64,000 nucleotides of DNA from Bacteroidales bacterium (lineage in GTDB: Bacteria; Bacteroidota; Bacteroidia; Bacteroidales; UBA10428). This document shows, one piece after another, positions 39,435 through 49,078 of this stretch (position 1 is the first letter of the stretch; every line of letters starts with the position of its first letter). A program made the position numbers and the translations under genes. The notes under the pieces were generated by a model. It searched no databases, was not told where the DNA came from, and saw only the letters and a program-made list of their open reading frames with translations. The stretch spans positions 62,001 through 126,000 of the forward strand of contig JAFGQZ010000026.1 in the NCBI GenBank assembly GCA_016935435.1, read 5' to 3'.

Positions 39435-40691
39435 ATGATAATTTTAACATCAAATATGGGCACTGTACTCATTAGTGTGGGTGTTTTTCTTACTATTATT
39501 ATTTTGTTGGTAGCTATACTGCTTTTTGCGCGCAAGAAACTTACCCCGCAGGGGCAGGTTAACATCAATATCAACAACGAGAAAGATATTACTGTTAACC
39601 CGGGAAATACGGTGTTGGCATCCTTGTCGGCAGCCGATATTTTTCTTCCATCGGCATGTGGTGGTGGTGGCACATGTGGAATGTGCAAGTGCCAGGTAAC
39701 CGAAGGCGGAGGAGGTATTTTGCCCACCGAAACAGGTTTCTTCACCCGGAAAGAACAGGCAGCAAACTGGAGGCTTGGCTGCCAGGTAAAAGTGCGAAAC
39801 GACCTTAAAATAGTTGTTCCCGAAGAGGTAATGGGTATTAAAAAATGGGAATGCGAAGTGGTATCGAACCATAATGTTGCAACCTTTATTAAAGAGTTTG
39901 TTGTAAAACTTCCGGAAGGCGAAAACCTTAACTTTAAGTCGGGCGGTTATATACAAATTGATGTGCCTAAATACGAAATGTCTTTTAAAGATATTGAGGT
40001 GGAAGCAGAATACCGCGATGAATGGGACAAATATAAACTGTGGGATTTGAAAATGAAGAACACCGAAGAAACCTACAGGGCTTATTCTATGGCCAACCAT
40101 CCGGCAGAAGGCAATATTGTTATGCTCAATATACGTATTGCTACACCACCTTGGGATTCAAAATCGGGTTCGTGGGCACGTGTAAACCCCGGAGTTTGTT
40201 CTTCATACATATTTTCGCGCAAACCTGGCGATAAGGTTACCATATCTGGCCCATACGGAGAATTCTTTATACAGGAAACTAACAACGAAATGCTTTATAT
40301 TGGTGGCGGTGCCGGCATGGCCCCTTTGCGCTCGCACCTTTTCCATCTTTTCCACACTTTAAAAACCGGAAGAAAAGTAAGCTATTGGTATGGTGCCCGC
40401 TCAAGGCGCGAAATATTTTACGAAGATCATTTCAGGGATATTGAAAAAGAATTCCCGAACTTTAAATTTACAATAGCCCTTAGCGATCCGCAGCCACAGG
40501 ATAAATGGGACGGCCCTGTTGGGTTCATACACCAGGTAATATACGACAACTACCTGAGCAAGCACGATGCCCCCGAAGATATTGAATATTATATGTGCGG
40601 CCCCGGCCCAATGGTTGGCGCCGTAAATAAATTGCTTTACAATTTAGGGGTACAGCAGGAAAATATCCACTACGACGATTTCGGCAACTAA
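39435..40691 (+). CDS. nqrF: Na+-translocating NADH-quinone reductase subunit F
   Basis: 2Fe-2S motif [21 protein letters not shown] (FAD) and [13 protein letters not shown] (NAD) motifs; C-terminal MCGPGPM. Confidence 0.97.
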   Translation: MIILTSNMGTVLISVGVFLTIIILLVAILLFARKKLTPQGQVNININNEKDITVNPGNTVLASLSAADIFLPSACGGGGTCGMCKCQVTEGGGGILPTETGFFTRKEQAANWRLGCQVKVRNDLKIVVPEEVMGIKKWECEVVSNHNVATFIKEFVVKLPEGENLNFKSGGYIQIDVPKYEMSFKDIEVEAEYRDEWDKYKLWDLKMKNTEETYRAYSMANHPAEGNIVMLNIRIATPPWDSKSGSWARVNPGVCSSYIFSRKPGDKVTISGPYGEFFIQETNNEMLYIGGGAGMAPLRSHLFHLFHTLKTGRKVSYWYGARSRREIFYEDHFRDIEKEFPNFKFTIALSDPQPQDKWDGPVGFIHQVIYDNYLSKHDAPEDIEYYMCGPGPMVGAVNKLLYNLGVQQENIHYDDFGN

Positions 40692-40873
40692 TTGCTTTAC
40701 ATGGCTTCCCGTAAATATTCTGCATAGTGCAACAACAATATGTTGCCGCTTTGATGAATGTTCGTTTCTACTGGTGCAGGGATAGTTATAAATAATTGCC
40801 AATAACAGCTTTTTCCAATACTTTCTTTGAAAAGTCGGTGTGTTTCATATCTTCGCATAGTAAACACAGCAAA

Positions 40874-41902
40874 ATGAAAAGAAAACAACTTATACCTGTT
40901 GCCATTATTTTTTCGCTGGCATTTGTGCTATTGTTTTTTTATAAGCCATTAGCCGTTTATAAAGACACCCTGCACGGCGATATACAGGGCACAACCTATT
41001 CAATTACCTATGAAGACAGGCCCGGACGGAACCTTCAGCCTCGTATTGAGCAACTTTTGCACAAATTCGATATGTCGTTGTCGCTATATGAAAAAAAGTC
41101 GGTTATATCGAGAATTAACCGGAACGAAAAAAATGTAAAACCCGACAGGTTTTTTAAGACAGTATTTCACAAAGCCGAAGAGGTATATCACCTTTCGAAC
41201 GGTGCTTTTGACATAACTGTTGCCCCACTGGTTAACGCATGGGGTTTTGGCCCCGAAAAGAAGGCCGATGTCGATAGCGCTCTTATCGACAGCCTCCTGG
41301 CATTTGTCGGGATGGAAAAAATATCGTTGGAAAAGGGCACAATTATAAAAGCACACCCTTCGGTACAAATCGATGCAAATGCCATTGCCCAAGGATATTC
41401 GGTTGATATTGTTGCCGAATTCCTCGAACGAAAAGGCATAAAAAACTATCTGGTTGAGATTGGCGGTGAACTTAGGGCAAAAGGTGTAAATAAAAAAGGC
41501 GAACCATGGAAAATTGGAATCGATAAGCCTGTCGATAATAATTTTTCCCCGGGAGAAAACCTGCAGGCCATTTTACAGCTCAACAACAAATCGCTGGCCA
41601 CATCCGGCAACTACCGAAAATTCTTTGAAAAAGACGGTGTTAAGTATGCACACAGCATTAACCCAAAAACCGGCTATCCGATTATTAGCCGTCTGCTGAG
41701 CGCAACCGTTATGGCCGACGATTGCATAACTGCCGATGCCTTTGCTACTGCCTTTATGGTAATGGGGCTGGAGAAATCCATAGTATATGTTTCAAACCAT
41801 CCGGAGCTCAATGTTTACTTGGTTTACAGCGACGATGATGGAAATTTTAAAACATTCATGACCCCCGGTATGAAAGAATGCATTGTGAAAGAAGCATATT
41901 GA
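40874..41902 (+). CDS. apbE: FAD:protein FMN transferase
   Basis: GTTYSITYED, NGAFDITVAPLVNAWGFGP, IDANAIAQGYSVDIVAEFLERKGIKNYLVEIGGELRAKG. Confidence 0.95.
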   Translation: MKRKQLIPVAIIFSLAFVLLFFYKPLAVYKDTLHGDIQGTTYSITYEDRPGRNLQPRIEQLLHKFDMSLSLYEKKSVISRINRNEKNVKPDRFFKTVFHKAEEVYHLSNGAFDITVAPLVNAWGFGPEKKADVDSALIDSLLAFVGMEKISLEKGTIIKAHPSVQIDANAIAQGYSVDIVAEFLERKGIKNYLVEIGGELRAKGVNKKGEPWKIGIDKPVDNNFSPGENLQAILQLNNKSLATSGNYRKFFEKDGVKYAHSINPKTGYPIISRLLSATVMADDCITADAFATAFMVMGLEKSIVYVSNHPELNVYLVYSDDDGNFKTFMTPGMKECIVKEAY

Positions 41903-42021
41903 ACCTCAGAGGTATTTATGCTTATACTGGTTTAAAAAGCTTCCTTCTGCTACTTTTTTTTTCGCAGGTAACTAATTTCCATCCTTGCCGTATATTTTAT
42001 TTGTAACTTAAAATTATTTAT

Positions 42022-43539
42022 ATGAGGTTTTTGTATTCATTGTCTTTTTTATTGTGGTTTACAGTAGCCATAGGGTGCGATAAAAATGAAGGTATTGCGA
42101 AAATAGAAGTTGAGTCGGTTAGCTTCGATAAAAATTCCCTCGAATTAACAGAAGGAGAAACAGCTTCGTTAAAAACTACCGTGCTTCCTGCTAATGCCAA
42201 CGATAAAAAGCTTAGCTGGAGCAGCTCCGACAACAAGGTTGCATCGGTAAATGTTTTTGCTGTTATTACTGCTGTTTCTGAAGGTACAGCAACCATTACG
42301 GCCACTGCGCCCAATGGGGTTAAAGCCCAATGTGTTGTAACCATAAATAAAATCGACCTGCCGGATTTTAGCTTTCTTAAAGCACAGGGCAATAAACTGG
42401 TTAACGAAGAGGGAGAACAAATTATGCTCAGGGGGACAAACCTGGGATGTTGGCTTGTACAAGAAGACTGGATGACTGGGAACACCAGCGGGTGCCAAAA
42501 AGAAATGATTGAAACCCTTAACGAACGTTTTGGCGAAGAAACTACTGAAGAATTAATTGATGTATGGGAAGAAACCTGGATTAAAGAATCGGATTTAGAC
42601 AACATTAAAAATTTGGGTTTTAACTGTGTACGTGTGCCGTTTTCGTTTATGAACCTTTTAAGGCTCGATGATTACTCCTGGAAGGCCGATGCTTTTGAAA
42701 GGCTCGACTGGGTTGTTCAACAGTGTTCCGAACGGGAAATTTATGTTATTCTCGATATGCATGGTGCGCCTGGTTCCCAAAATGGCAGCGACCACTCAGG
42801 TATTGATGGGGGCAACAACAAAGAAGCTGCATCGGAATTTTTCTTTGGCGACAATGCCCTGGACAACCAGGCAAAATTCTACGAAATCTGGGAAACCATT
42901 GCTACAAGGTATGCTGGCAACGAAGCCGTTGCCGGTTACGACCTGCTGAATGAACCTTTTTGCACTTACCGCTACAGCTCCACGGTTGGCGAAAGCGCTT
43001 TGCACGCTTTGCTGTTTCCTATTTACGATGAGGCCTATAAGCGCATTCGGGCCAAAGATCCCGACCATTTAATAATTATGGAAGCCACCTGGGATCCGTG
43101 GGATTTGCCAAATCCCTCAACCTATGGATGGAAAAATGTAATGTACCAATACCATAATTACGAGTATAGCGACTATGATAATGCCAACGGCAAGCAAATA
43201 AGCAGCATGAGAAATAAGCTTAACCATATTAAAAATTACGATGCAAACTATAAAGTGCCAAACCTGATGGGGGAGTTTTGTTACATGAACAATTACGATG
43301 CGTGGCGCGAAGGTATGGCATTGCTGAATTCGTACGGGGTTCACTGGACAAGTTGGAACTATAAAGTACAAAAATATTATGGCAACTGGGGAATATATAA
43401 TTGTACAACCAGCAACATTAATATAAAAACAGCTACGGAAAGTGCCATCCGGGCTGCATGGGGAGGCATAACCACAACAAAAAATACCAGTCTGGCCGAT
43501 GTGCTGTCGGAATATGCCTCAGGAAAAACAACTTTCTGA
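42022..43539 (+). CDS. Glycoside hydrolase family 5-like lipoprotein with N-terminal BIG2-type Ig domain
   Basis: Lipobox-like AIGC; VSFDKNSLELTEGETASLKTTVLPANANDKKLSWSSSDNKVASV (BIG2); GCWLVQEDW, GFNCVRVPFSF, YVILDMHGAPGSQNG, AGYDLLNEPF (catalytic NE), MGEFCYMN. Confidence 0.92.
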   Translation: MRFLYSLSFLLWFTVAIGCDKNEGIAKIEVESVSFDKNSLELTEGETASLKTTVLPANANDKKLSWSSSDNKVASVNVFAVITAVSEGTATITATAPNGVKAQCVVTINKIDLPDFSFLKAQGNKLVNEEGEQIMLRGTNLGCWLVQEDWMTGNTSGCQKEMIETLNERFGEETTEELIDVWEETWIKESDLDNIKNLGFNCVRVPFSFMNLLRLDDYSWKADAFERLDWVVQQCSEREIYVILDMHGAPGSQNGSDHSGIDGGNNKEAASEFFFGDNALDNQAKFYEIWETIATRYAGNEAVAGYDLLNEPFCTYRYSSTVGESALHALLFPIYDEAYKRIRAKDPDHLIIMEATWDPWDLPNPSTYGWKNVMYQYHNYEYSDYDNANGKQISSMRNKLNHIKNYDANYKVPNLMGEFCYMNNYDAWREGMALLNSYGVHWTSWNYKVQKYYGNWGIYNCTTSNINIKTATESAIRAAWGGITTTKNTSLADVLSEYASGKTTF

Positions 43540-43572
43540 AAAAATTGCAGGGATCATTTAAAATGATAATAA

Positions 43573-43624
43573 TAAACACCAGTGGCTATAAACTTCTTGT
43601 AAAGTAACCACTGGTGTTTTTTTA
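43573..43624. terminator. Rho-independent terminator, possibly bidirectional
   Basis: AAACACCAGTGG...CCACTGGTGTTTTTTT between convergent genes. Confidence 0.85.
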
Positions 43625-43647
43625 CCATGCCACGAAGATTACAGTGG

Positions 43648-44562
43648 CTATTCTTTTGGCAGCGGAATGCTGTAAACAAACCGCAATTCGGCAAAGGCAC
43701 CATCTTTAAACTGAATGTTTTTTACTGTACGCTTGTCGCCAAAGGTTGCCAGGGGCATGGCAAAACTTACTTTATCGTCTGAAGAATATTGTTTATAGCA
43801 CCGGTTCATCGATTGTCCGAAGCGCCCTTCGATGTAAATGTTTTTTGCAAGTTGGTAATTGGCGAAAACAGCCAAATCAATACTTTGCCTTTCGATATAA
43901 TCGCCGGAGAAATTATCATCGTTCAGCCTAAAACTCGTAGTGAGCCCAAAATGGCTTATGCCTGCATTGAACTTCTCGCTGAACTTGTATTTTATTTTCG
44001 CATAAACAGGCAACATGCCCGATATCGAAAAGCGGTTGGTTATGTTCCAGTTAAGGTTTATAACCGGTACCAGGTAGGGGCCGAAAAATTCGTTGTTAAC
44101 GATACTTCCAAAACCCATTGTAAGCTTTTCGTTGAAATTTTTCTCATAAACGGCGAGCCCTCCAAACTGCATGTTCTTGATGCCTCCGCCTTTCATATCA
44201 GTCATAAGCCTGGGCGATACCAACATTTGAATGCTTTGCCCGTTTCCTAAGCGCTGAACTATTCCGGTTCGAAGAATAAAACCATGCAGGCTTAGAGGGT
44301 CGGAATTATTTGAGTTAATTATATTATCGACATGGAAATAGAAGTAATTCAGGCTGTTGTATATTATGGTTTTTTTTGTGAGCGGAACGGGAACCGTTAT
44401 AGCAACAAAACTTCCGGTTTCTTTTGCTTTACCGGGCAAAACACTGTCGAAACCTGTGGCAAAAGCGTTTCGGCCAGAAAGGGTTATAATATCGAGTGTG
44501 TTTTGGGCCGCAAGAATGCCTGTAAGGGCTATACCGATAACACAAAAAATTTTTCTTTTCAT
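43648..44562 (-). CDS. DUF6268-like outer-membrane protein
   Basis: Signal peptide; alternating-strand barrel pattern; family assignment tentative. Confidence 0.6.
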   Translation of the reverse strand: MKRKIFCVIGIALTGILAAQNTLDIITLSGRNAFATGFDSVLPGKAKETGSFVAITVPVPLTKKTIIYNSLNYFYFHVDNIINSNNSDPLSLHGFILRTGIVQRLGNGQSIQMLVSPRLMTDMKGGGIKNMQFGGLAVYEKNFNEKLTMGFGSIVNNEFFGPYLVPVINLNWNITNRFSISGMLPVYAKIKYKFSEKFNAGISHFGLTTSFRLNDDNFSGDYIERQSIDLAVFANYQLAKNIYIEGRFGQSMNRCYKQYSSDDKVSFAMPLATFGDKRTVKNIQFKDGAFAELRFVYSIPLPKE

Positions 44563-44771
44563 AATTGAAGCAAATTATGGGGTTAAGCAATAATTAAAGG
44601 GCCGGGCATTTTATTGAAAAAAATACCTGGCAGTTTATCAGGAAGTAAATTATAAAATGTTTTCTGCCCGAAAAATAATATTGATTAACAATATGATACC
44701 TGGACAAAAAATAATGAAGGATTCAGGGAACATTATTATACACCTATCACTATTGATGGTTTGGTATTCTT

Positions 44772-45218
44772 TTATGTTTCGGTTAAATCGTTCTTCGAAA
44801 GCCGGCGCACCTGGGTAATCTCGCAATGGTCGAGCCCGTATTGTTTCAGTATTTTTAGAAGTGTTTCATGATCGGGGGCATTGAAGTATAATTTCTCGTT
44901 TTCTGTTATAACTTCAAACCTGCGTTTGTTAAAATATCGAGGGTGGTACTGAATAGCTTTTTTTTCCTGGGGAGAGAAAAGTTCAAGTTTTAACTGCCCG
45001 TCGTCGATATGTTTTAAGGTAATATCGTTGGGGCTTACCCATAACTCTTTGTATTCTGCAAAGCCATTTTTAATGCTTTTTATTGCTTTTACTCTAAAGT
45101 TATTTTCTCCCCTGGGGTTAAATCCTGTTATTTCAAGCCAGACAGTTTTCCCCTTTAGGTTGATGCCATTTTTATAGTGTTCCGAGGTTTTTTTTATTTT
45201 GGCCCTAAGCGTTTTCAT
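44772..45218 (-). CDS. Hypothetical protein (148 aa)
   Basis: Long ORF with coherent composition in an otherwise intergenic region; no recognised family. Confidence 0.65.
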   Translation of the reverse strand: MKTLRAKIKKTSEHYKNGINLKGKTVWLEITGFNPRGENNFRVKAIKSIKNGFAEYKELWVSPNDITLKHIDDGQLKLELFSPQEKKAIQYHPRYFNKRRFEVITENEKLYFNAPDHETLLKILKQYGLDHCEITQVRRLSKNDLTET

Positions 45219-45274
45219 TGTATAGAAAAAAAGCTGTCGAAACCGACAGCTTTATATTCGATAATTATTAAGGC

Positions 45275-45538
45275 TTATAAAGATAAATCTGCGCCTGGTT
45301 TAAATTTAGCAACTTTTTTTGCGGCTATTTTAATTTCTTTTCCTGTTTGTGGGTTCCTTCCTGTACGTGCTTTGCGATCAAGTACCGAGAATGTACCGAA
45401 TCCGATAAGGGTAATCTTGTCACCTTTTTTTAATTGTTCTTTTACAGAATCAACAAAAGCATTAAGTGCTTTTTCGTTGTCAACTTTTGTAAGGCCGTTT
45501 TCTGCTGCCATAGCAGAAATTAGTTCCGATTTATTCAT
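45275..45538 (-). CDS. hup: HU family DNA-binding protein
   Basis: [71 protein letters not shown]. Confidence 0.97.
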   Translation of the reverse strand: MNKSELISAMAAENGLTKVDNEKALNAFVDSVKEQLKKGDKITLIGFGTFSVLDRKARTGRNPQTGKEIKIAAKKVAKFKPGADLSL

Positions 45539-45768
45539 AATTAAGGTATTAAATTATTTATTCAGAAATAAAATTAATCAATTATCCTTGATTCCCAAGT
45601 GCTGGCATTAATATTAAGGCTTTTTTATTAAGGTTTGTTTTGCCTGTTCTTAAACAGAATTGCCTAACAGATTGCTGTTTAGAGGTTTAGTGGGTGTTGA
45701 AAACATAGTGTTTTTCTGCCCCGTCTTTTAATAATTATCATAGAGGCTTTGCCCATACTTCAAAAGAT

Positions 45769-45808
45769 AAACCGTCAGGCATGGTTTTTCATTCCTGCCT
45801 GACGGTTT
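45769..45808 (-). terminator. Terminator-like perfect 13-bp hairpin downstream of the chitinase gene
   Basis: AAACCGTCAGGCA - 14 nt loop - TGCCTGACGGTTT, 75 nt past the chitinase stop; U-tract is weak. Confidence 0.65.
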
Positions 45809-45882
45809 AATTAGCGCGATTTATAATCTTCACTGAGAACTTAGGGGCTCTTAAATCTTAAGTATTAACCCGGTTTAAGGGG

Positions 45883-47787
45883 TTATTTAATGATTTTTTC
45901 GTTTTTAATAAATGCCCCGTTTACTATTTGTATTAAATAAAACCCCGGTTCGAACGAAGAAACATCTATTGTATTTGTTCCTTCGTCGAGAATATTCTGG
46001 GCGATACAATTACCAGATGAGTTGAAAATTCTGTATGTTGAATGACCGTTGAGGTAGTTATCAATTATTAACACATCGTTTACTTTTGTCGGATAGATGT
46101 CTATTGAGTAGCCTTCAGAGTTTTCTAACGAAGCATCGATGGACGATTTAGGCGCAGAATTAGTAATGGCAAACCAGTTTAAGTTCCAGCCGCCGCCGAG
46201 GGCTTTAATTCCAAAGCTTTGGTTGCCTGCAGTGAGGCTTACGGTGTGGCTTATGGTTGTCCATGTTTGCCAACCGCCGGTTGAAGGTACATTTATGCTG
46301 CCAAATACCGGTGAACCACCACCCCTTTCGAACTGAAGGCTTCCTCCGCCATTTTGGCTTGCCACCCTGTACTGTAAAGTGTATGTGCCATTCGAAGGAA
46401 TATTTATATTGTTATAGAGCATCCAGTCGTTGGCGTCAATCCAGCCAACATTCAGCCCGCCACCTGCATCGCTTGTTGTTTCGGTTTGTATGCCCGACAT
46501 CATGTTGTAGCTTTCAGCCTGTACCGTGAGGTTAAACGGCACTGTACCACCGCTTATGCTAAACCAGTTAATGTTATAGCCACCTGCCGGGGCAGTAATG
46601 GCAATATCCTGTACGCCCGCTGTAAGGGTTACATTATGGCTTATGGTAGTCCATGTTTGCCAACCGCCGGTTGATGGTACAGAGATAGAACCATAAGTTG
46701 TGCCTCCCCCAAGTTTTTCAATACGGATACTTCCTCCGCCGTTTTGGCTGGCAACACGGTATTGTACTGTATAGGTTCCGGTAGATGGAACATTCACCCG
46801 GTAAGCAATCCAATCATTAGCATCTATCCAACCAACATTTAACCCGCCGCCAGCGTCAGATGTTGTTTCGGTTTGAATTCCGCTCATAGAGCAATAGTTT
46901 TCGGCCTGCAAGGTTGCCGGAAGGTTAATGGTTGTGCAGTTTGATGTTCCTTTGCACAAAGTGCCAAGGGTGTTTACAATAGAGGTTATATCGCCATATT
47001 GCGTGGCTATGTCCCAAACCATAATACCTCCGCCGTTGGCTTTTGCCAGGTTTGTTTTCTGCACATGCAGGCTGGTGTAGTTGTCGGAAGAATAAAACGG
47101 CAACCCAAGAATTCGTTTTTCTTTTGGCACCCCGCGCCCGGCCCAGTATTCCAGTCCGCTTACTGCATACGAATAGGGAGCATTTGTCGGACAATTGCAA
47201 TCGTATGCCATAATATTTACCAAATCAAGCATCGAGAGATTCCCGAAATTATCGCCACTATATGCCCCGCCTGCAACCGCAGCAGTTAAAAGCTTGTTCA
47301 TGCCATGTATGCGGTTTCCCAGGGGTACCATTAAATTGTTCCATTTTGTTTGAGATGTAGGGTATTCCCAGTCAATGTCTATTCCATCAAGGTTATACTG
47401 GTTTACCAGTGCTGCACAGGCTTCCACAAAAGTGTTAATTGCTGCGGAACTGTTTGCAATCGACTCAAAAGGGGTGTTGTTGGGCGATGAGCTCAACCAG
47501 CCGCCCACCGAAAGCAGCACTTTAGTGTTGTTTGCATGTGCCCTGCTGACCAAGTCTATAAGTAAGGGCGCGTTTTCAATGGAGCCAATAGTGCCATTGG
47601 TGTTTGGTATGGCAAAGGCATAATTAATGTGGGTCCATTTCGAATAATCGATAGATGCAGCCGAGCCCACCCACGAGGGTTGATAACCAATGCTAACATA
47701 ACATTGTGCAGAGAGGTTTCCGGTTGACAAGCCAAAAGCCAACAGCCACAATGGCATCGGCCACAGATTCAGTAATAATCTTTTCAT
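45883..47787 (-). CDS. GH18 chitinase with two tandem CBM6-like modules and T9SS type A sorting domain
   Basis: LDGIDIDWEYP (DxxDxDxE); two near-identical blocks SGIQTETTSDAGGGLNVGWIDANDW...YRVASQNGGGS...VPSTGGWQTWTTISH; C-terminus SIDIYPTKVNDVLIID...FEPGFYLIQIVNGAFIKNEKIIK. Confidence 0.95.
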   Translation of the reverse strand: MKRLLLNLWPMPLWLLAFGLSTGNLSAQCYVSIGYQPSWVGSAASIDYSKWTHINYAFAIPNTNGTIGSIENAPLLIDLVSRAHANNTKVLLSVGGWLSSSPNNTPFESIANSSAAINTFVEACAALVNQYNLDGIDIDWEYPTSQTKWNNLMVPLGNRIHGMNKLLTAAVAGGAYSGDNFGNLSMLDLVNIMAYDCNCPTNAPYSYAVSGLEYWAGRGVPKEKRILGLPFYSSDNYTSLHVQKTNLAKANGGGIMVWDIATQYGDITSIVNTLGTLCKGTSNCTTINLPATLQAENYCSMSGIQTETTSDAGGGLNVGWIDANDWIAYRVNVPSTGTYTVQYRVASQNGGGSIRIEKLGGGTTYGSISVPSTGGWQTWTTISHNVTLTAGVQDIAITAPAGGYNINWFSISGGTVPFNLTVQAESYNMMSGIQTETTSDAGGGLNVGWIDANDWMLYNNINIPSNGTYTLQYRVASQNGGGSLQFERGGGSPVFGSINVPSTGGWQTWTTISHTVSLTAGNQSFGIKALGGGWNLNWFAITNSAPKSSIDASLENSEGYSIDIYPTKVNDVLIIDNYLNGHSTYRIFNSSGNCIAQNILDEGTNTIDVSSFEPGFYLIQIVNGAFIKNEKIIK

Positions 47788-48268
47788 AGTTTAAAAAGTT
47801 AGGTAAATAAATATAGTTAGACTAAACAAAAGTATTTAGTTGCAAAATTAGTGGCGTATCGTAGCCGGTTAATCAGTGCCTTTTGGTTACCGGCGCATAA
47901 AAGGGGCAATACAGAAAAGATTTTCTGCCCCAACATCTTGCCTGTGTAAAAATTCTATTAGTGAACCTTACCGAGGGTTATTCATTTATCCAATTCACCT
48001 TGAACTTATTAAAATTTCAGGTTTTGGAGCCTTTAAATATAATAAAAGTTTATAAAAAAGCAAACGTTTGCGCAGTAAACATAACAAATCTACAATGCAA
48101 ATCGGTTCTGTTTTGTCTTGATTTATTGGTTATTTCAGTTGTTGGTAAAAGATTAAAAACTTGATTTTTTCTACAACTTTTCGTCTCTTAACGACTAAGA
48201 TTTTCAGGGATTTATTTCCTTTCCCGATCTTAAGTCACAAACGCTTCATTTCCTCAGGGGCGAAAGAT

Positions 48269-49003
48269 TTATTTCTTGAGTGCAGCTTTGGTGAAAATAT
48301 ATTCTGGTATCACCTGGTTGAATTTTATGCTGGTAATTTTAAATTCGGTACCATCGCCCTGTTTGAGCATATCTTTATAAACAATGCTTGTCGGGAACCA
48401 CCTTCCGTCGATTTTTATTATATTGCCCATAGCTGATTGTTTTAACAACTGGCCGCTTTTCGCAAAGAGTTCCTCACGCAATGGCACATATCGTTCATTG
48501 TCGATCCAAATTTTACGCTTGGCATACGCTACATCGGTAACCTTGGCATTTAGTTCCAATACCCAGGTATTTCTGCCATCGATATTCTCGCTTCCGTTTA
48601 CAGTGGCGGAATATAAATCGGTAAGTTTGCGGTCGTCCATCATGTCTTCGTAAGAAAGATCGGAACCCATTACCGATTGTCGCAACATGTGCCCCGATAT
48701 TTGAATGGTCCGATCGGTTGAAGGGGAATAAATCCATAGCTGGTTTTCGAGTTTCAGCATTTTGGTGCCTTGTTCGCGCGCTGGCGACAAATACTCGGTA
48801 AATGCTTTCTTGTCGCCAATGGAATAAGACTTCGATGTAATGGTACGGCTCCCCCTTTTGCCGTTGATTGTCATGGTGGATTCGAATACACGGTTCTCCG
48901 ACGACATGTTTTGGTCAACTTTTTTTAGTATTTCATCGGCATTTTGGGCATTGAGGTCCAGAAAGCTGATTATGGCCAATAATGAATAAACAATCCGTTT
49001 CAT
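48269..49003 (-). CDS. LolA-like outer-membrane lipoprotein-sorting protein
   Basis: DEILKKVDQNMSSENRVFESTMTINGKRGSRTITSKSYSIGDKKAFTEYLSPAREQGTKMLKLENQLWIYSPSTDRTIQISGHMLRQSVMGSDLSYEDMM. ATG at 49003 (MKRIVYSLL). Confidence 0.92.
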   Translation of the reverse strand: MKRIVYSLLAIISFLDLNAQNADEILKKVDQNMSSENRVFESTMTINGKRGSRTITSKSYSIGDKKAFTEYLSPAREQGTKMLKLENQLWIYSPSTDRTIQISGHMLRQSVMGSDLSYEDMMDDRKLTDLYSATVNGSENIDGRNTWVLELNAKVTDVAYAKRKIWIDNERYVPLREELFAKSGQLLKQSAMGNIIKIDGRWFPTSIVYKDMLKQGDGTEFKITSIKFNQVIPEYIFTKAALKK

Positions 49004-49028
49004 GGTGTAAGTTTTTAAAAGTTGTTTA

Positions 49029-49065
49029 CATAGCGGTTTAAAATTTCTTCCACCGCAGGGGTGCA
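49029..49065 (-). repeat. 37-bp direct repeat, copy B
   Basis: Minus strand TGCACCCCTGCGGTGGAAGAAATTTTAAACCGCTATG; 34/37 identical to copy A at 51566-51602. Confidence 0.9.
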
Positions 49066-49078
49066 ATTAGTTTCCTCC

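Noticed and set aside
39450-40100. 216-aa minus-strand ORF
   Set aside because: Antisense to nqrF, whose translation has full 2Fe-2S, FAD and NAD motifs; the reverse ORF is shadow coding.
42018-42605. 195-aa minus-strand ORF
   Set aside because: Antisense to the GH5 gene, low-complexity Ser-rich translation; shadow ORF.
47961-48164. 67-aa plus-strand ORF in the chitinase upstream spacer
   Set aside because: Short, compositionally unlike genes here and with no family signal; more likely AT-rich non-coding spacer.
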